64,000 bases of DNA, taken from Mariprofundus ferrinatatus. Lineage in GTDB: Bacteria > Pseudomonadota > Zetaproteobacteria > Mariprofundales > Mariprofundaceae. A program made the translations under genes and the position numbers. The notes below the pieces were generated by a model. It was not told the DNA's origin and did no database searches. It saw only the letters and a program-made list of their open reading frames with translations. The DNA lies in the NCBI RefSeq assembly GCF_002795825.1, contig NZ_CP018800.1, positions 930,001 to 994,000 on the forward strand, read 5' to 3'. Shown here piece by piece: positions 34,599 to 42,631 of the stretch (the first letter of the stretch is position 1; each line of letters opens with the position of its first letter).

Positions 34599-35090
34599 AT
34601 GAGCGTTGAGTGCATTCGTATCGGTTCAGTCAGGCTCTGTCTTGCCCTGATGCTCGGTCTTCTTGCTGTTCCCGGGTATCTGGTTGCCCCTGTTCTCTTC
34701 TCCAAGGCAGGCAGTGTATCAATGGCTGGCATGCTGGCTGGAGAAACCTTTCATATTGCTAATCTGGTTCTGTTGCTGCTCGCAGCCGTTGTCGTCGTAA
34801 TCTGGTTCCAGATGAGAGCAACTGAATGGAAAACCGGAGCTGTTCGCTGGTATTTGCTGCTGGCGCTGGTTCTGCTGGTTTCTGTCAATCAGTTTGCCGT
34901 TTCACCGGTTCTGGCAGGTCTGAAAGCAGAGATAGGCTCAATGGATCTGGTGTCAGCGGATCATCCGCTGCGCAAGGAGTTCGGCATGTGGCACGGCGTT
35001 AGTGCTGTGATCCACCTTCTTGCTGTAGCAGCTGCGGCTGCCATGGTTGCCTTGGGACCTTGCAAACGCAGGCAAACATGTCCGTCATAA
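34599..35090 (+). CDS. DUF4149 (TMEM205-like) membrane protein
   Basis: 163 residues with four hydrophobic spans; contains the AGETFHIAN and WHGVSAVIHLLA segments seen in DUF4149 proteins. Inner-membrane location; no biochemical function is known for the family in bacteria. Start ATG 34599 has a strong GGAGGAGA ribosome site. Its 3' end overlaps the start of the AI-2E-family gene by 13 bases, so both are likely one operon. Two hairpins in the leader may control it. Confidence 0.75.
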   Translation: MSVECIRIGSVRLCLALMLGLLAVPGYLVAPVLFSKAGSVSMAGMLAGETFHIANLVLLLLAAVVVVIWFQMRATEWKTGAVRWYLLLALVLLVSVNQFAVSPVLAGLKAEIGSMDLVSADHPLRKEFGMWHGVSAVIHLLAVAAAAAMVALGPCKRRQTCPS

Positions 35091-36145
35091 CTGCATGGTT
35101 AAAGAGGTGGATGGCAGACACCGAACTGGTGATGCTGCTCTCCTCCCTGCTTGTTATATTCGTTCTTCTGGTACTGCTGGTGCCCGTTCTGGCTCCAGTG
35201 CTGCTGGCTATTGCGCTGGCTTATGTGCTTGATGGCGTTGTCGATCTTCTGGAGCGCTGCAAAATTCCGCGAACGCTTGCTATCGCTATTGCAGGTGGTG
35301 GCGCTCTCCTGCTGATTCTCTTTGCCCTGCTGGCTGTTCTGCCACTACTTACCGAGCAGATTGGGAGGCTTGTTAGCCAGGCTCCGCAATATGTGCAGTC
35401 GATCAGGGAAACGTTGCAGCAGTTGCAGAGCAACCATGCCGAGTGGATCAATCCGGACTTTCTGCAGAAGGTGATTGCAGCCATTGCACTTAAACTTCAG
35501 GAGTGGGGCGGGGCGCTGCTTACCTTCTCGATTGCTTCGATTCCAGGCATGATCACGCTGCTGGTTTATGCCGTACTGGTGCCTGTGATGGTCTTCTTTT
35601 TTCTCAAGGACAAGCATGCAGTCATCAGCTGGATGCAGCAGTTTCTGCCCAAAGAGCGCTCACTGCTGCAGCGGGTCTGGCATGAACTTGATATCCAGAT
35701 AGGTAACTACATCCGCGGCAAGTTCTGGGAAGCGTTCATAGTAGGCTTGGCCATGTGGGTGGTCTTCTGGTGGATGGGGCATGAATATGCAGTGCTGCTT
35801 GGCGTGCTGACGGGTATTTCAGTCTGGATTCCGTTCGTTGGCGCGGCAGTGGTGACTATTCCGGTGATTCTGCTCTCATTTTTCCAGTGGGGATGGACTG
35901 ATACCATGGCCTACAGTGTTCTGGCATATGGCGTAGTTCAGGCGATCGATGCCAATGTGATCGTGCCATGGCTCTTTTCCGAGATCGTGAACCTGCATCC
36001 GATTGCCATTATTGTGGCGATACTTCTCTTTGGCAGCCTGTGGGGAATTGTCGGCGTCGTGATAGCCATCCCGATGGCAGCACTGGTGAAAAGCGTGGTG
36101 TCCATTGTACTGGAACGGCGGCAGCGGTCATCGACTGCAGAATAA
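35078..36145 (+). CDS. AI-2E/PerM family transporter
   Basis: About 356 residues, eight or so membrane spans. LLSSLLVIFVLLVLLVPVL... opens span 1; VPVMVFFFLKDK and the glycine-rich KFWEAFIVGL region are typical of PerM/YdiK/AI-2E proteins. Function is export of small molecules or Na+/H+ exchange in different members; AI-2 transport should not be assumed. Start ATG 35078 has GCAGG before it; TTG 35060 is an alternative. It overlaps the preceding gene. Confidence 0.85.
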   Translation: MSVITAWLKRWMADTELVMLLSSLLVIFVLLVLLVPVLAPVLLAIALAYVLDGVVDLLERCKIPRTLAIAIAGGGALLLILFALLAVLPLLTEQIGRLVSQAPQYVQSIRETLQQLQSNHAEWINPDFLQKVIAAIALKLQEWGGALLTFSIASIPGMITLLVYAVLVPVMVFFFLKDKHAVISWMQQFLPKERSLLQRVWHELDIQIGNYIRGKFWEAFIVGLAMWVVFWWMGHEYAVLLGVLTGISVWIPFVGAAVVTIPVILLSFFQWGWTDTMAYSVLAYGVVQAIDANVIVPWLFSEIVNLHPIAIIVAILLFGSLWGIVGVVIAIPMAALVKSVVSIVLERRQRSSTAE

Positions 36146-36230
36146 CTGACATTGACACCGGATGGGTGCCTTTTAGGGTGCACCAGCTTTATGTGTGTGC
36201 TGTTCGTTGATGTGAAATGGGGTTAAACTG

Positions 36231-36863
36231 ATGAGTGATAATATACCGGTGAAAGATTCCGACCTGGATGAACTGAAGAAGGAGATGCGTTCGGCCCAGT
36301 GGATTGACTGGGTTGAGAAAAACCAGAAATCGCTGATTGGTGCAGCTGCCGCAGTAGTGGTTGTACTGATGGCAGTCGGACTCTGGCTTGAAAATGAGCA
36401 ATCCCAGCGTGCAACAGCCGCAACCATTTACCAGCAGGCGATGAATGAAGGCGACTCGGCCAAAAAGCTGGCGTTGCTGCAGAGTATTAACAGGGACTTC
36501 TCCAGCAGCAGCTATTCCGCCCTTGCACTGATGCAGCTGGCATCTGTGGACAGTAAAAATGCCGAATTGCACCTGAATGCCCTGATGGCACATGGCAAAG
36601 CCATGGATGAGTGGATCTGGCAGGCAAGGCTTGATCTCGCTGAAATCAAACTGGCAGAAGGAGACGCTGCCGCCGCCAAATCCCTGCTCGATCAGCAGGT
36701 CGGGGGGCAGTACCTTCAGCTTCGATACTATTTGATGGCTCAGGCCTCCGGTGATGAGGCTGAGAAGCAGGATTACCTGCAAAAAGCAATGGATGCACCA
36801 TCTTCGACCGATGCGGAACTGTTGCGTAAAATTGAATCACAGATCAACAAGAAAGCTTCCTGA
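36231..36863 (+). CDS. yfgM: YfgM-like TPR protein, membrane-anchored
   Basis: 210 residues. Short cytosolic N-terminus (YfgM-like with LDELKKE) followed by one membrane span (LIGAAAAVVVVLMAVGLWL, about 36-54), then periplasmic TPR repeats. In E. coli YfgM works with PpiD near the Sec translocon. It directly precedes bamB (stop and start overlap TGATG) and then der, the gammaproteobacterial order, supporting the name. Paralogue-level function is not tested here. Confidence 0.88.
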   Translation: MSDNIPVKDSDLDELKKEMRSAQWIDWVEKNQKSLIGAAAAVVVVLMAVGLWLENEQSQRATAATIYQQAMNEGDSAKKLALLQSINRDFSSSSYSALALMQLASVDSKNAELHLNALMAHGKAMDEWIWQARLDLAEIKLAEGDAAAAKSLLDQQVGGQYLQLRYYLMAQASGDEAEKQDYLQKAMDAPSSTDAELLRKIESQINKKAS

Positions 36864-38050
36864 TGAAACAGTATATGATGAAGCTACTGTTGGCCGCCAC
36901 TGCACTTCTCCTTTCGGCCTGCTCGACCGATTTATTCAGTTGGGGTGAGGCGGATACAAAAGTAGAAAAAGCAGAAGAGAGATTTGTTGTCTCTGCTCCC
37001 GCAGAGATATCGGTTGCGTGGCGTGCTGATCTCGACCAGCGCCGTCCAGCCTCACCTTCAGGTTTCAGTAACCCGGCTGTGGTTCAGGGAAAAAGTGGTG
37101 AGCTTATTGTTGCAGGGGCGCAGGACAGACGTGTCAGGGTGTTCAGTTCGCATGGCAGTGAAGTTCAGCGTGTAGCCATGACAGCTGCCGGAGAGTCCGG
37201 TGCACTGCAACTCTCGAATGGATTGGTTGTCGTGGCCGATGTGGACGGCATGCTGTTCGGAGTCGATATCAATCAGGGTAGTGTCGCATGGAGCGTTGAA
37301 CTCCCTTCAGCGCTTATGAGCAGGCCGGTTCCCGCAGGAAACGACTTTGTTTTTCAAACCGAGAACAATCAAGTGTTCCGCTTTACTGCAGAGGGGAAAA
37401 AGGTGTGGAGTTACTCCGGTCCAGCCAGTGTTCTCGGTATTCAGTATACGCCATCGCCAGTGGTCCACAGGGATCGCATCTATATCTCCATGAAAAGCGG
37501 AGATGTTGTCGCGCTGAAGGCGGACAGTGGAAGTTTTCTTTGGCAGCGCCAGCTGTTGCTGAGCAATGAGGCGGCAGTATTGAGCGAACTGAAGGTGCCT
37601 GCTGCAGCCCCCGTGCTGATTCCTGCCGAGTTTTCCGGCAGAAGTGAGGATATGCTTGCAGTACCTGTTTTTCAGGGCGAGCTGTTTTTCCTGTCGTTGC
37701 TTGATGGAAGTACACTGGCAAGCCGTAAGATTTCAACGAAATCTTCGCCACTCCATGTTGGCAAACGGCTCTATGTTGCCGGTGCGGATGGCGCACTCAG
37801 TGCACTTGATGCATCTGGAGGCGAAACCCTTTGGAAGCAGCGGCTCTCCAGCGGCGAACTGGTTGGGCCGATTCTTTGGCAGCAGAACCTTTGGCTTGCC
37901 GATGAGTTCGGTATGGTGTTCCGCCTTGATCTGGAGGGTAAGTTGCTTGCCAGCGCGGAACTAGATGGTCGTATCGATGTGGCTCCCGTAGCATCATCTG
38001 ACGGGGTGCTGGTTAGAAATAACCTCGGAACTCTGTTCAAACTGCGCTAA
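36863..38050 (+). CDS. bamB: BamB, outer-membrane assembly lipoprotein
   Basis: 395 residues. Lipobox LLSAC near residue 20, then an eight-bladed PQQ-type beta-propeller: blades recognisable by repeated hydrophobic-D-x-x-x-G-x-x-W patterns such as GSVAWSVELP, KKVWSYSG and GSFLWQRQL. BamB assists BamA in inserting beta-barrel proteins. Gene starts in the yfgM stop. The third complex lipoprotein BamE is encoded at 52010-52327. Confidence 0.93.
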   Translation: MKQYMMKLLLAATALLLSACSTDLFSWGEADTKVEKAEERFVVSAPAEISVAWRADLDQRRPASPSGFSNPAVVQGKSGELIVAGAQDRRVRVFSSHGSEVQRVAMTAAGESGALQLSNGLVVVADVDGMLFGVDINQGSVAWSVELPSALMSRPVPAGNDFVFQTENNQVFRFTAEGKKVWSYSGPASVLGIQYTPSPVVHRDRIYISMKSGDVVALKADSGSFLWQRQLLLSNEAAVLSELKVPAAAPVLIPAEFSGRSEDMLAVPVFQGELFFLSLLDGSTLASRKISTKSSPLHVGKRLYVAGADGALSALDASGGETLWKQRLSSGELVGPILWQQNLWLADEFGMVFRLDLEGKLLASAELDGRIDVAPVASSDGVLVRNNLGTLFKLR

Positions 38051-38071
38051 GCGCCAAAGCAGGTAACCTCA

Positions 38072-39439
38072 TTGAATCAGAGAACCAATACACTACAGAT
38101 ATCCGGACGGTTGCCGGTTATTGCCATCGTCGGACGCCCGAACGTAGGAAAATCAACACTGTTCAATCGTCTGCTTGGTAAACGTAAGGCGATTGTTGGT
38201 GACAGGCCAGGTGTAACCGTTGACCGCCTGGAGACCGAGTGCCTGATCGGAGCGCGTGATGTGGTCCTTGTTGATACCGGCGGTATCGGTGAAGGGACGC
38301 ATGATGTGATGCAGCCAGCGATCGACACCCAGGTTGAGGCTGCTCTGGCGATTGCTGATGTCGTCCTGTTTGTCGTGGATGGACAGGCGGGATCAACGCC
38401 TGTGGATGCTGCCATTGCCTCCAAACTTCGCCGTCACCAGATTCCTGTTCTGCTTGTTGTGAATAAAGCCGAGAAACCGAACAGTGAAGTGGAGTTTTTT
38501 GGACTGGGCATGGGTGATCCTGTGGCTGTTTCTGCCGCGCACGGACAGGGTATTCGTGATTTTACCGATCAGCTTGAGATGTTGATTCCTGAGGTTGTTG
38601 AAGTTGCGGATGAAGAGCAGCAGCAACCAATTGCCAGCATCGCAGTGATCGGACGTCCCAATGTAGGAAAATCGACCCTGATCAATGCCTGGCTTGGCAA
38701 AGAGCGTATGGTGGTCAGCGATATATCGGGCACTACGCGCGATGCTATCGACAGCGATCTTGTATACGGCAATGGCTTTATCCGCCTGGTGGATACGGCA
38801 GGACAGAGAAAACATGGCCGCATCAGCGATATCATCGAGTTTGTTGCACGCGTCAAGGCGGTTCAGGCATTCCGACGCGCTGATTCGATCGTTATGGTTC
38901 TGGATGGCTCGGAAGGTGTGGTTGAACAGGACATGCGCCTGATGCAACTGGCACAGGATGAGGGATGTGCACTGATTGTTGCCGTAAATAAGCTTGACCT
39001 GCTGACAGAGGATGACTGGAAGCACTATGTTGAACGGCTTGATTTCCGTATGCGTGGATTCACCGATATACCGGTCTACCGCATTACCGCAAAAAGCAGT
39101 AAAGGCGTGAAACGACTGCTTGATGAGGCTGTAAAGGCAGCTGAGAGAAATCGATTTGAACTGGGAACCGGTGAACTCAACCGCTGGTTACAGTCAGCTC
39201 AGGAAGCTCAGCATCCCCCCAGCGATAACGGTGCCGTCGTAAAGCTTAAATACGCCTCCCAGATCGCCACATCGCCACCAACCATCAAGATTTTCTGCAA
39301 TCGCCCTAAAGGCTTGAAAGTAAGTTACCGCCGTTATCTGGAACAGTCGTTCCGCAAGACTTTCAATCTGACCGGCGTGCCTGTCCGTTTTAACTTTGCA
39401 GGGGGCAAGAATCCTTACGCGCCTGAGCATAAACGCTGA
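38072..39439 (+). CDS. der: Ribosome-biogenesis GTPase Der (EngA)
   Basis: 455 residues with two consecutive Ras-like GTPase domains: G1 GRPNVGKST occurs near residues 22-30 and again near 193-201, each followed by DTGG or DTAG (G3) and NKAE/NKLD (G4), then a C-terminal KH-like domain. Der acts in 50S subunit assembly. The start is TTG: 38072 or the TTG at 38111, which would begin M-PVIAIVGRPNVG and resembles other family starts; AGG before 38072 favours the longer form weakly. Confidence 0.95.
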   Translation: MNQRTNTLQISGRLPVIAIVGRPNVGKSTLFNRLLGKRKAIVGDRPGVTVDRLETECLIGARDVVLVDTGGIGEGTHDVMQPAIDTQVEAALAIADVVLFVVDGQAGSTPVDAAIASKLRRHQIPVLLVVNKAEKPNSEVEFFGLGMGDPVAVSAAHGQGIRDFTDQLEMLIPEVVEVADEEQQQPIASIAVIGRPNVGKSTLINAWLGKERMVVSDISGTTRDAIDSDLVYGNGFIRLVDTAGQRKHGRISDIIEFVARVKAVQAFRRADSIVMVLDGSEGVVEQDMRLMQLAQDEGCALIVAVNKLDLLTEDDWKHYVERLDFRMRGFTDIPVYRITAKSSKGVKRLLDEAVKAAERNRFELGTGELNRWLQSAQEAQHPPSDNGAVVKLKYASQIATSPPTIKIFCNRPKGLKVSYRRYLEQSFRKTFNLTGVPVRFNFAGGKNPYAPEHKR

Positions 39440-39442
39440 TCC

Positions 39443-39877
39443 ATGCGCAGCTTTGAGGAGACCAGGGTCATCGGCTGCAGTGCCGAGAAGATGTTCGATG
39501 TCGTTATGGATATCGAAGCATATCCTCAGTTCCTTCCCTGGGTGGCTGGTGCATCGATCCTCACGATGGATGAGGGGGAGCTGACAGCTGAACTGGTGGC
39601 CGATCTGGCCGGTTCCCGCCACAGTTTTAAAACAGTTGATCGTTTTGTTTCCGGAAAGCTGGTTGAGATTCGCCTGCTGGATGGACCGTTCCGGTTTCTC
39701 GAGAGCGTGTGGACATTCGAAGCGATGGAAGGGGAGAGATGCCGGGTCCATTTCTCGATTGAATTTGAGTTTCGCAGCATGATGCTCGATATTGTGGCCA
39801 GTCCAATCTTCTCCACGGCATGCAAATCAATGGTACAGGCGTTTGAGAAGCGGGCGATGGAGCTTAAGAAGTACTAA
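39443..39877 (+). CDS. ratA: RatA/COQ10-like START-domain protein
   Basis: 144 residues, single START fold: SAEKMFDVVMDIEAYPQFLPW, then FRFLESVWTFEA and FEFRSMMLDIVASPIFSTA. Members bind ubiquinone or associate with the 50S subunit (E. coli RatA); which function applies is unclear. It follows der by 3 bases and is itself followed by rnfH, the usual ratA-ratB pairing. Confidence 0.88.
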   Translation: MRSFEETRVIGCSAEKMFDVVMDIEAYPQFLPWVAGASILTMDEGELTAELVADLAGSRHSFKTVDRFVSGKLVEIRLLDGPFRFLESVWTFEAMEGERCRVHFSIEFEFRSMMLDIVASPIFSTACKSMVQAFEKRAMELKKY

Positions 39878-39963
39878 CAACTTTTTGGCGTTTTATTCAG
39901 GCCCTGGATGGCCTGCATGGATACTTGGTTTTTTCAGCGTATCCTTATTTATAGGGGTCTAGA

Positions 39964-40278
39964 ATGCATGTCAGTGTCGTTTATGCGCTACCACATCAGC
40001 AGTTTATCGAGGAGCTGGATGTTCCAGAGGGTACAACGGCAGAAGATGCGGTTCGCAGCAGTGGCTTGCTGGAGAAGTGCCCTGAGATTGATCTGAAGAC
40101 AAATAAGCTTGGTATCTATGCCAAGCTGGTGCAGGCAAGCCAGGAGCTTTATGACGGTGATCGTGTCGAGATCTACCGTTCACTGCCGAGAAAGCCTCGT
40201 GATGCGCATGCAGTAGACGATAAGAAGGCCCGCATTCGTGCAAAAAAGGAGCGGGTTTCGGAAGAGCATTCCGAGTGA
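39964..40278 (+). CDS. rnfH: RnfH/RatB-family ubiquitin-like protein
   Basis: 104 residues with an ubiquitin-like beta-grasp fold (VSVVYALPHQQFIEELDVPEG, then TTAEDAV; DGDRVEIYRSL at the end) followed by a charged lysine-rich tail. Family members are near ratA or rnf genes; function is not established. Start ATG 39964, with TAGGGG ahead. The 86-base gap from ratA contains CAGGCC...GGCCTG (39898-39915) followed 17 bases later by six Ts, possibly a weak terminator. Confidence 0.85.
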   Translation: MHVSVVYALPHQQFIEELDVPEGTTAEDAVRSSGLLEKCPEIDLKTNKLGIYAKLVQASQELYDGDRVEIYRSLPRKPRDAHAVDDKKARIRAKKERVSEEHSE

Positions 40279-40283
40279 TGACG

Positions 40284-40311
40284 TTGTATATCACCTTAAC
40301 ATTCGTATATT
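40284..40311 (+). promoter_or_regulatory. Candidate promoter of the peroxiredoxin-like gene
   Basis: TTGTAT at 40284-40289, 16-base spacer, TATATT at 40306-40311, about 40 bases before ATG 40351. Confidence 0.45.
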
Positions 40312-40350
40312 AGACTTTACTTATTTTCGATCATATGGCATAAAGCGGGA

Positions 40351-40941
40351 ATGACAGAGCGATACGTTCCGGCCAATCATGAACTGGCAAAGAAGGTGCA
40401 GCGGGCCATTGCGATGGCTGTAGCCGGCATGATTGCAGTTGTGATCGTACCTGCTGTTGTGATTATCGGGGTAATTGTCAATAACGGTAAACCGATTCAG
40501 GTTGGTAAAGAGGTGCCTGAATTCATTCTTCCGAATCAGAACAATGCCAATGTTTCCGTGAAGGATTATCTGGGCCACTGGTGTCTTGTCTATTTCTATA
40601 ATGAGGGACGGCCCGAAGGGTTGGTTCAGGCCAGACGTTTCAGGGAAAGCTACGAGAGCTTTCAACAACTTGATTTGCAGCTGATCGGAATCAGTTACGA
40701 CTCCGTTCCTTCGCATCGGGAGTTTGCCGAGAAGCTGAATATAACCCATCCGCTTCTATCGGATCCCGACGGCGAAGTGATTGAAGAGTATTCAGCCCAC
40801 AGTTCGATGAACCATCTGGCCAGAAACCTGAGTTACCTGATCGATGGCGATGGGATCGTCAAAAAGGTATATCTGGATATCTCGCCTGATGAGCATGTGC
40901 GAGCACTCACCGAAGATATCCGTCAGTTGACCCAGCTCTAA
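40351..40941 (+). CDS. Membrane-anchored peroxiredoxin/Bcp-like protein lacking catalytic cysteines
   Basis: 196 residues: a cytosolic N-terminus, one membrane span (about 22-44), then a thioredoxin-fold domain of the AhpC/TSA Bcp type (VGKEVPEFIL, YFYNEGRPEGLVQARRFRES, then LIGISYDSVPSH). Where Bcp has PGCTxxAC, this protein has PEGLVQAR: the peroxidatic Cys position is G90 and the resolving Cys R95. The single Cys in the protein is C78. It is therefore unlikely to act as a normal peroxidase; it may bind or scaffold in the periplasm or cytosol. Single gene with its own promoter. Confidence 0.82.
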   Translation: MTERYVPANHELAKKVQRAIAMAVAGMIAVVIVPAVVIIGVIVNNGKPIQVGKEVPEFILPNQNNANVSVKDYLGHWCLVYFYNEGRPEGLVQARRFRESYESFQQLDLQLIGISYDSVPSHREFAEKLNITHPLLSDPDGEVIEEYSAHSSMNHLARNLSYLIDGDGIVKKVYLDISPDEHVRALTEDIRQLTQL

Positions 40942-40961
40942 ACGCTTCTGATCGGTTTTCC

Positions 40962-40980
40962 TGTGATCGTTGCGTGATCA
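40962..40980 (+). promoter_or_regulatory. Direct repeat GTGATC upstream of ald promoter, possible operator
   Basis: Two copies of GTGATC start 11 bases apart (about one helical turn), immediately upstream of the ald -10 region. This could be an activator site such as an Lrp-type protein's; no match to a known consensus was established. Confidence 0.25.
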
Positions 40981-40993
40981 TAAAGAGAATCTC

Positions 40994-41002
40994 TGCTATA
41001 TT
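40994..41002 (+). promoter_or_regulatory. Extended -10 promoter (TGCTATATT) of ald
   Basis: TG plus TATATT, 50 bases before the ald ATG. No convincing -35, as expected for an extended -10 promoter. Confidence 0.6.
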
Positions 41003-41051
41003 CATACACAAGGTTGCAGATAATCAGCCGTATCTGTGACGGGGAATGTTC

Positions 41052-42152
41052 ATGCGTATAGGCGTACCTAAAGAGATAAAAAATCGTGAACACAGGGTGG
41101 CAGTTACCCCCGAAGGTGTGGCGCTACTGGTGGGTGCCGGGCACAAAGTTGTTGTTGAATCCCGGGCGGGCATAGACAGTGCTTTTACCGATCAGGCCTA
41201 CCGGAAAGCCGGGGCGTTTGTGACTGACTCAGCAGATGAGATATGGCGTTGCGAACTGGTTATTAAGGTCAAGGAGCCGCTGCCTGACGAATATCGCCAC
41301 TTCAGAAAAGGAGTGATTCTTTTTACTTATCTTCATCTGGCGGCCGTGCCGGAGCTTGCCCGGGAACTGATGGCCAGTGGTGTATGCGCGATCGGTTATG
41401 AGACGGTTCAGCTTGAGTCGGGTCGATTGCCGTTGCTGGCGCCGATGAGTCAGGTGGCCGGAAAAGTGGCAGCTCAACTGGGTGTTCAGTATCTGCAGAA
41501 AGAGAACGGCTCTCCTTTTCAAGGTACGGGCCGGCTGCTGGGAGGCATGGGGAGTCTGAATGCTGCCCGGGTTGTGATTCTCGGTGCGGGAAATGTAGGC
41601 ATCAATGCTGCCGAAACGGTTGCCTGTCTTGGCGCCGAGGTGCTTCTTCTTGAGGCCAATGAGACGCGCATTCATACCCTGCAGCAGAAGACGCATAAGA
41701 ACATTCAAGTGCATCACTACACCCATAAGAATCTGATCGGGCTGCTGCCGACCTGTGACCTTCTGATCGGTGCAGCATTGATTCCGGGTAAGCATGCCCC
41801 GATGCTGCTGCAGCGTTCAGATATCGCATTGATGAAAGCGGGAAGTGTCTTTGTCGATGTTGCTATTGATCAGGGGGGGATGAGCGAGACAAGCCGTCCG
41901 ACCAGTTATGAGGATCCGGTTTATCTGGAAGAGGGGGTGATTCACTGCTGCCTGCCGAACCTGCCTGCTGCCGTGCCGCAGACCAGTACGGCGGCACTGA
42001 CCCATGCCACGTTACCCTATGTTCGGAAAATCGCGGATATGGGTCTGGATGCTGCAGTAGCTTCTGATCCCTCCTTGAAGCTGGGTATCAATATCAGGGA
42101 TGGAAACATTGTTCACGAAGGGGTCAGGTCGGCGCTGGCTGGCCAGGTTTAA
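41052..42152 (+). CDS. ald: Alanine dehydrogenase
   Basis: 366 residues from ATG 41052 (GGGGA six bases upstream; an ATG at 41046 is less well spaced). MRIGVPKEIKNREHRVA is the family start; the pyruvate-site lysine and histidine lie in VIKVKEPL and in LFTYLHLA. The NAD Rossmann motif is VVILGAGNVGINAAE. It interconverts alanine and pyruvate plus ammonia. Saccharopine/transhydrogenase relatives are excluded by length and by the N-terminal signature. Convergent with the Roadblock gene; the two stops overlap by 4 bases. Confidence 0.93.
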   Translation: MRIGVPKEIKNREHRVAVTPEGVALLVGAGHKVVVESRAGIDSAFTDQAYRKAGAFVTDSADEIWRCELVIKVKEPLPDEYRHFRKGVILFTYLHLAAVPELARELMASGVCAIGYETVQLESGRLPLLAPMSQVAGKVAAQLGVQYLQKENGSPFQGTGRLLGGMGSLNAARVVILGAGNVGINAAETVACLGAEVLLLEANETRIHTLQQKTHKNIQVHHYTHKNLIGLLPTCDLLIGAALIPGKHAPMLLQRSDIALMKAGSVFVDVAIDQGGMSETSRPTSYEDPVYLEEGVIHCCLPNLPAAVPQTSTAALTHATLPYVRKIADMGLDAAVASDPSLKLGINIRDGNIVHEGVRSALAGQV

Positions 42153-42577
42153 GGCAGTTCGTTCTCCGCAACCATTGCTGTGATGTGCTGCAGCAGTGCC
42201 AGAAGCCCCTCTGGCACCTTTTTCCTGCATAACAACGATAGATAGATCACCCGGCCGTTCACAACCTCCTGATGCGTGATCAGGATGCGGCCGCTATTGA
42301 GGATCACGCCATTACAGACAGGCTCTCCGAAGCCACCGCATCTGGCCATGGTGCGCGTTGTCTCCATGACCATCGGGGAGTAGAGCGCAAACTCATCACC
42401 CTTGGGATGATCACCCACCTGCGCGATCAGTTTACCGTCACCATCAATGACGATAATGCAGGAAAGATTGTGCTGCATGCGAATGTGTTCAAGCTCCCCG
42501 GTGATCGCAGAAGCCAGTGCGCCATCTTCAGGGACGCGTTGAGGGTTGAAACCGGTTCTATTGCTGTGTTGCATCAT
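42149..42577 (-). CDS. Roadblock/LC7 domain protein (GTPase partner)
   Basis: 142 residues with a profilin-like Roadblock fold: strand NLSCIIVIDGDGKLIAQVGD, then a helix (LYSPMVMETTRTMARCGG) and strand GRILITHQEVVNGRVIYLSLL. Such proteins (MglB) bind and regulate small GTPases of the MglA/Arf type. AGAGG precedes ATG 42577. It closes a minus-strand operon whose second gene is a small GTPase, the expected partner. A 54-base gap separates it from the binding-protein gene. Confidence 0.75.
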   Translation of the reverse strand: MMQHSNRTGFNPQRVPEDGALASAITGELEHIRMQHNLSCIIVIDGDGKLIAQVGDHPKGDEFALYSPMVMETTRTMARCGGFGEPVCNGVILNSGRILITHQEVVNGRVIYLSLLCRKKVPEGLLALLQHITAMVAENELP

Positions 42578-42631
42578 ATATTGCCTCTTCAGTCGGTAGT
42601 GACAAAACCGATTGTGGATGCAACTAAAGGT

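Noticed and set aside
39898-39935. CAGGCC...GGCCTG hairpin followed by T6 after ratA
   Set aside because: The T-run is 17 bases away from the stem, so it is unlike a normal intrinsic terminator; only noted in the rnfH entry.
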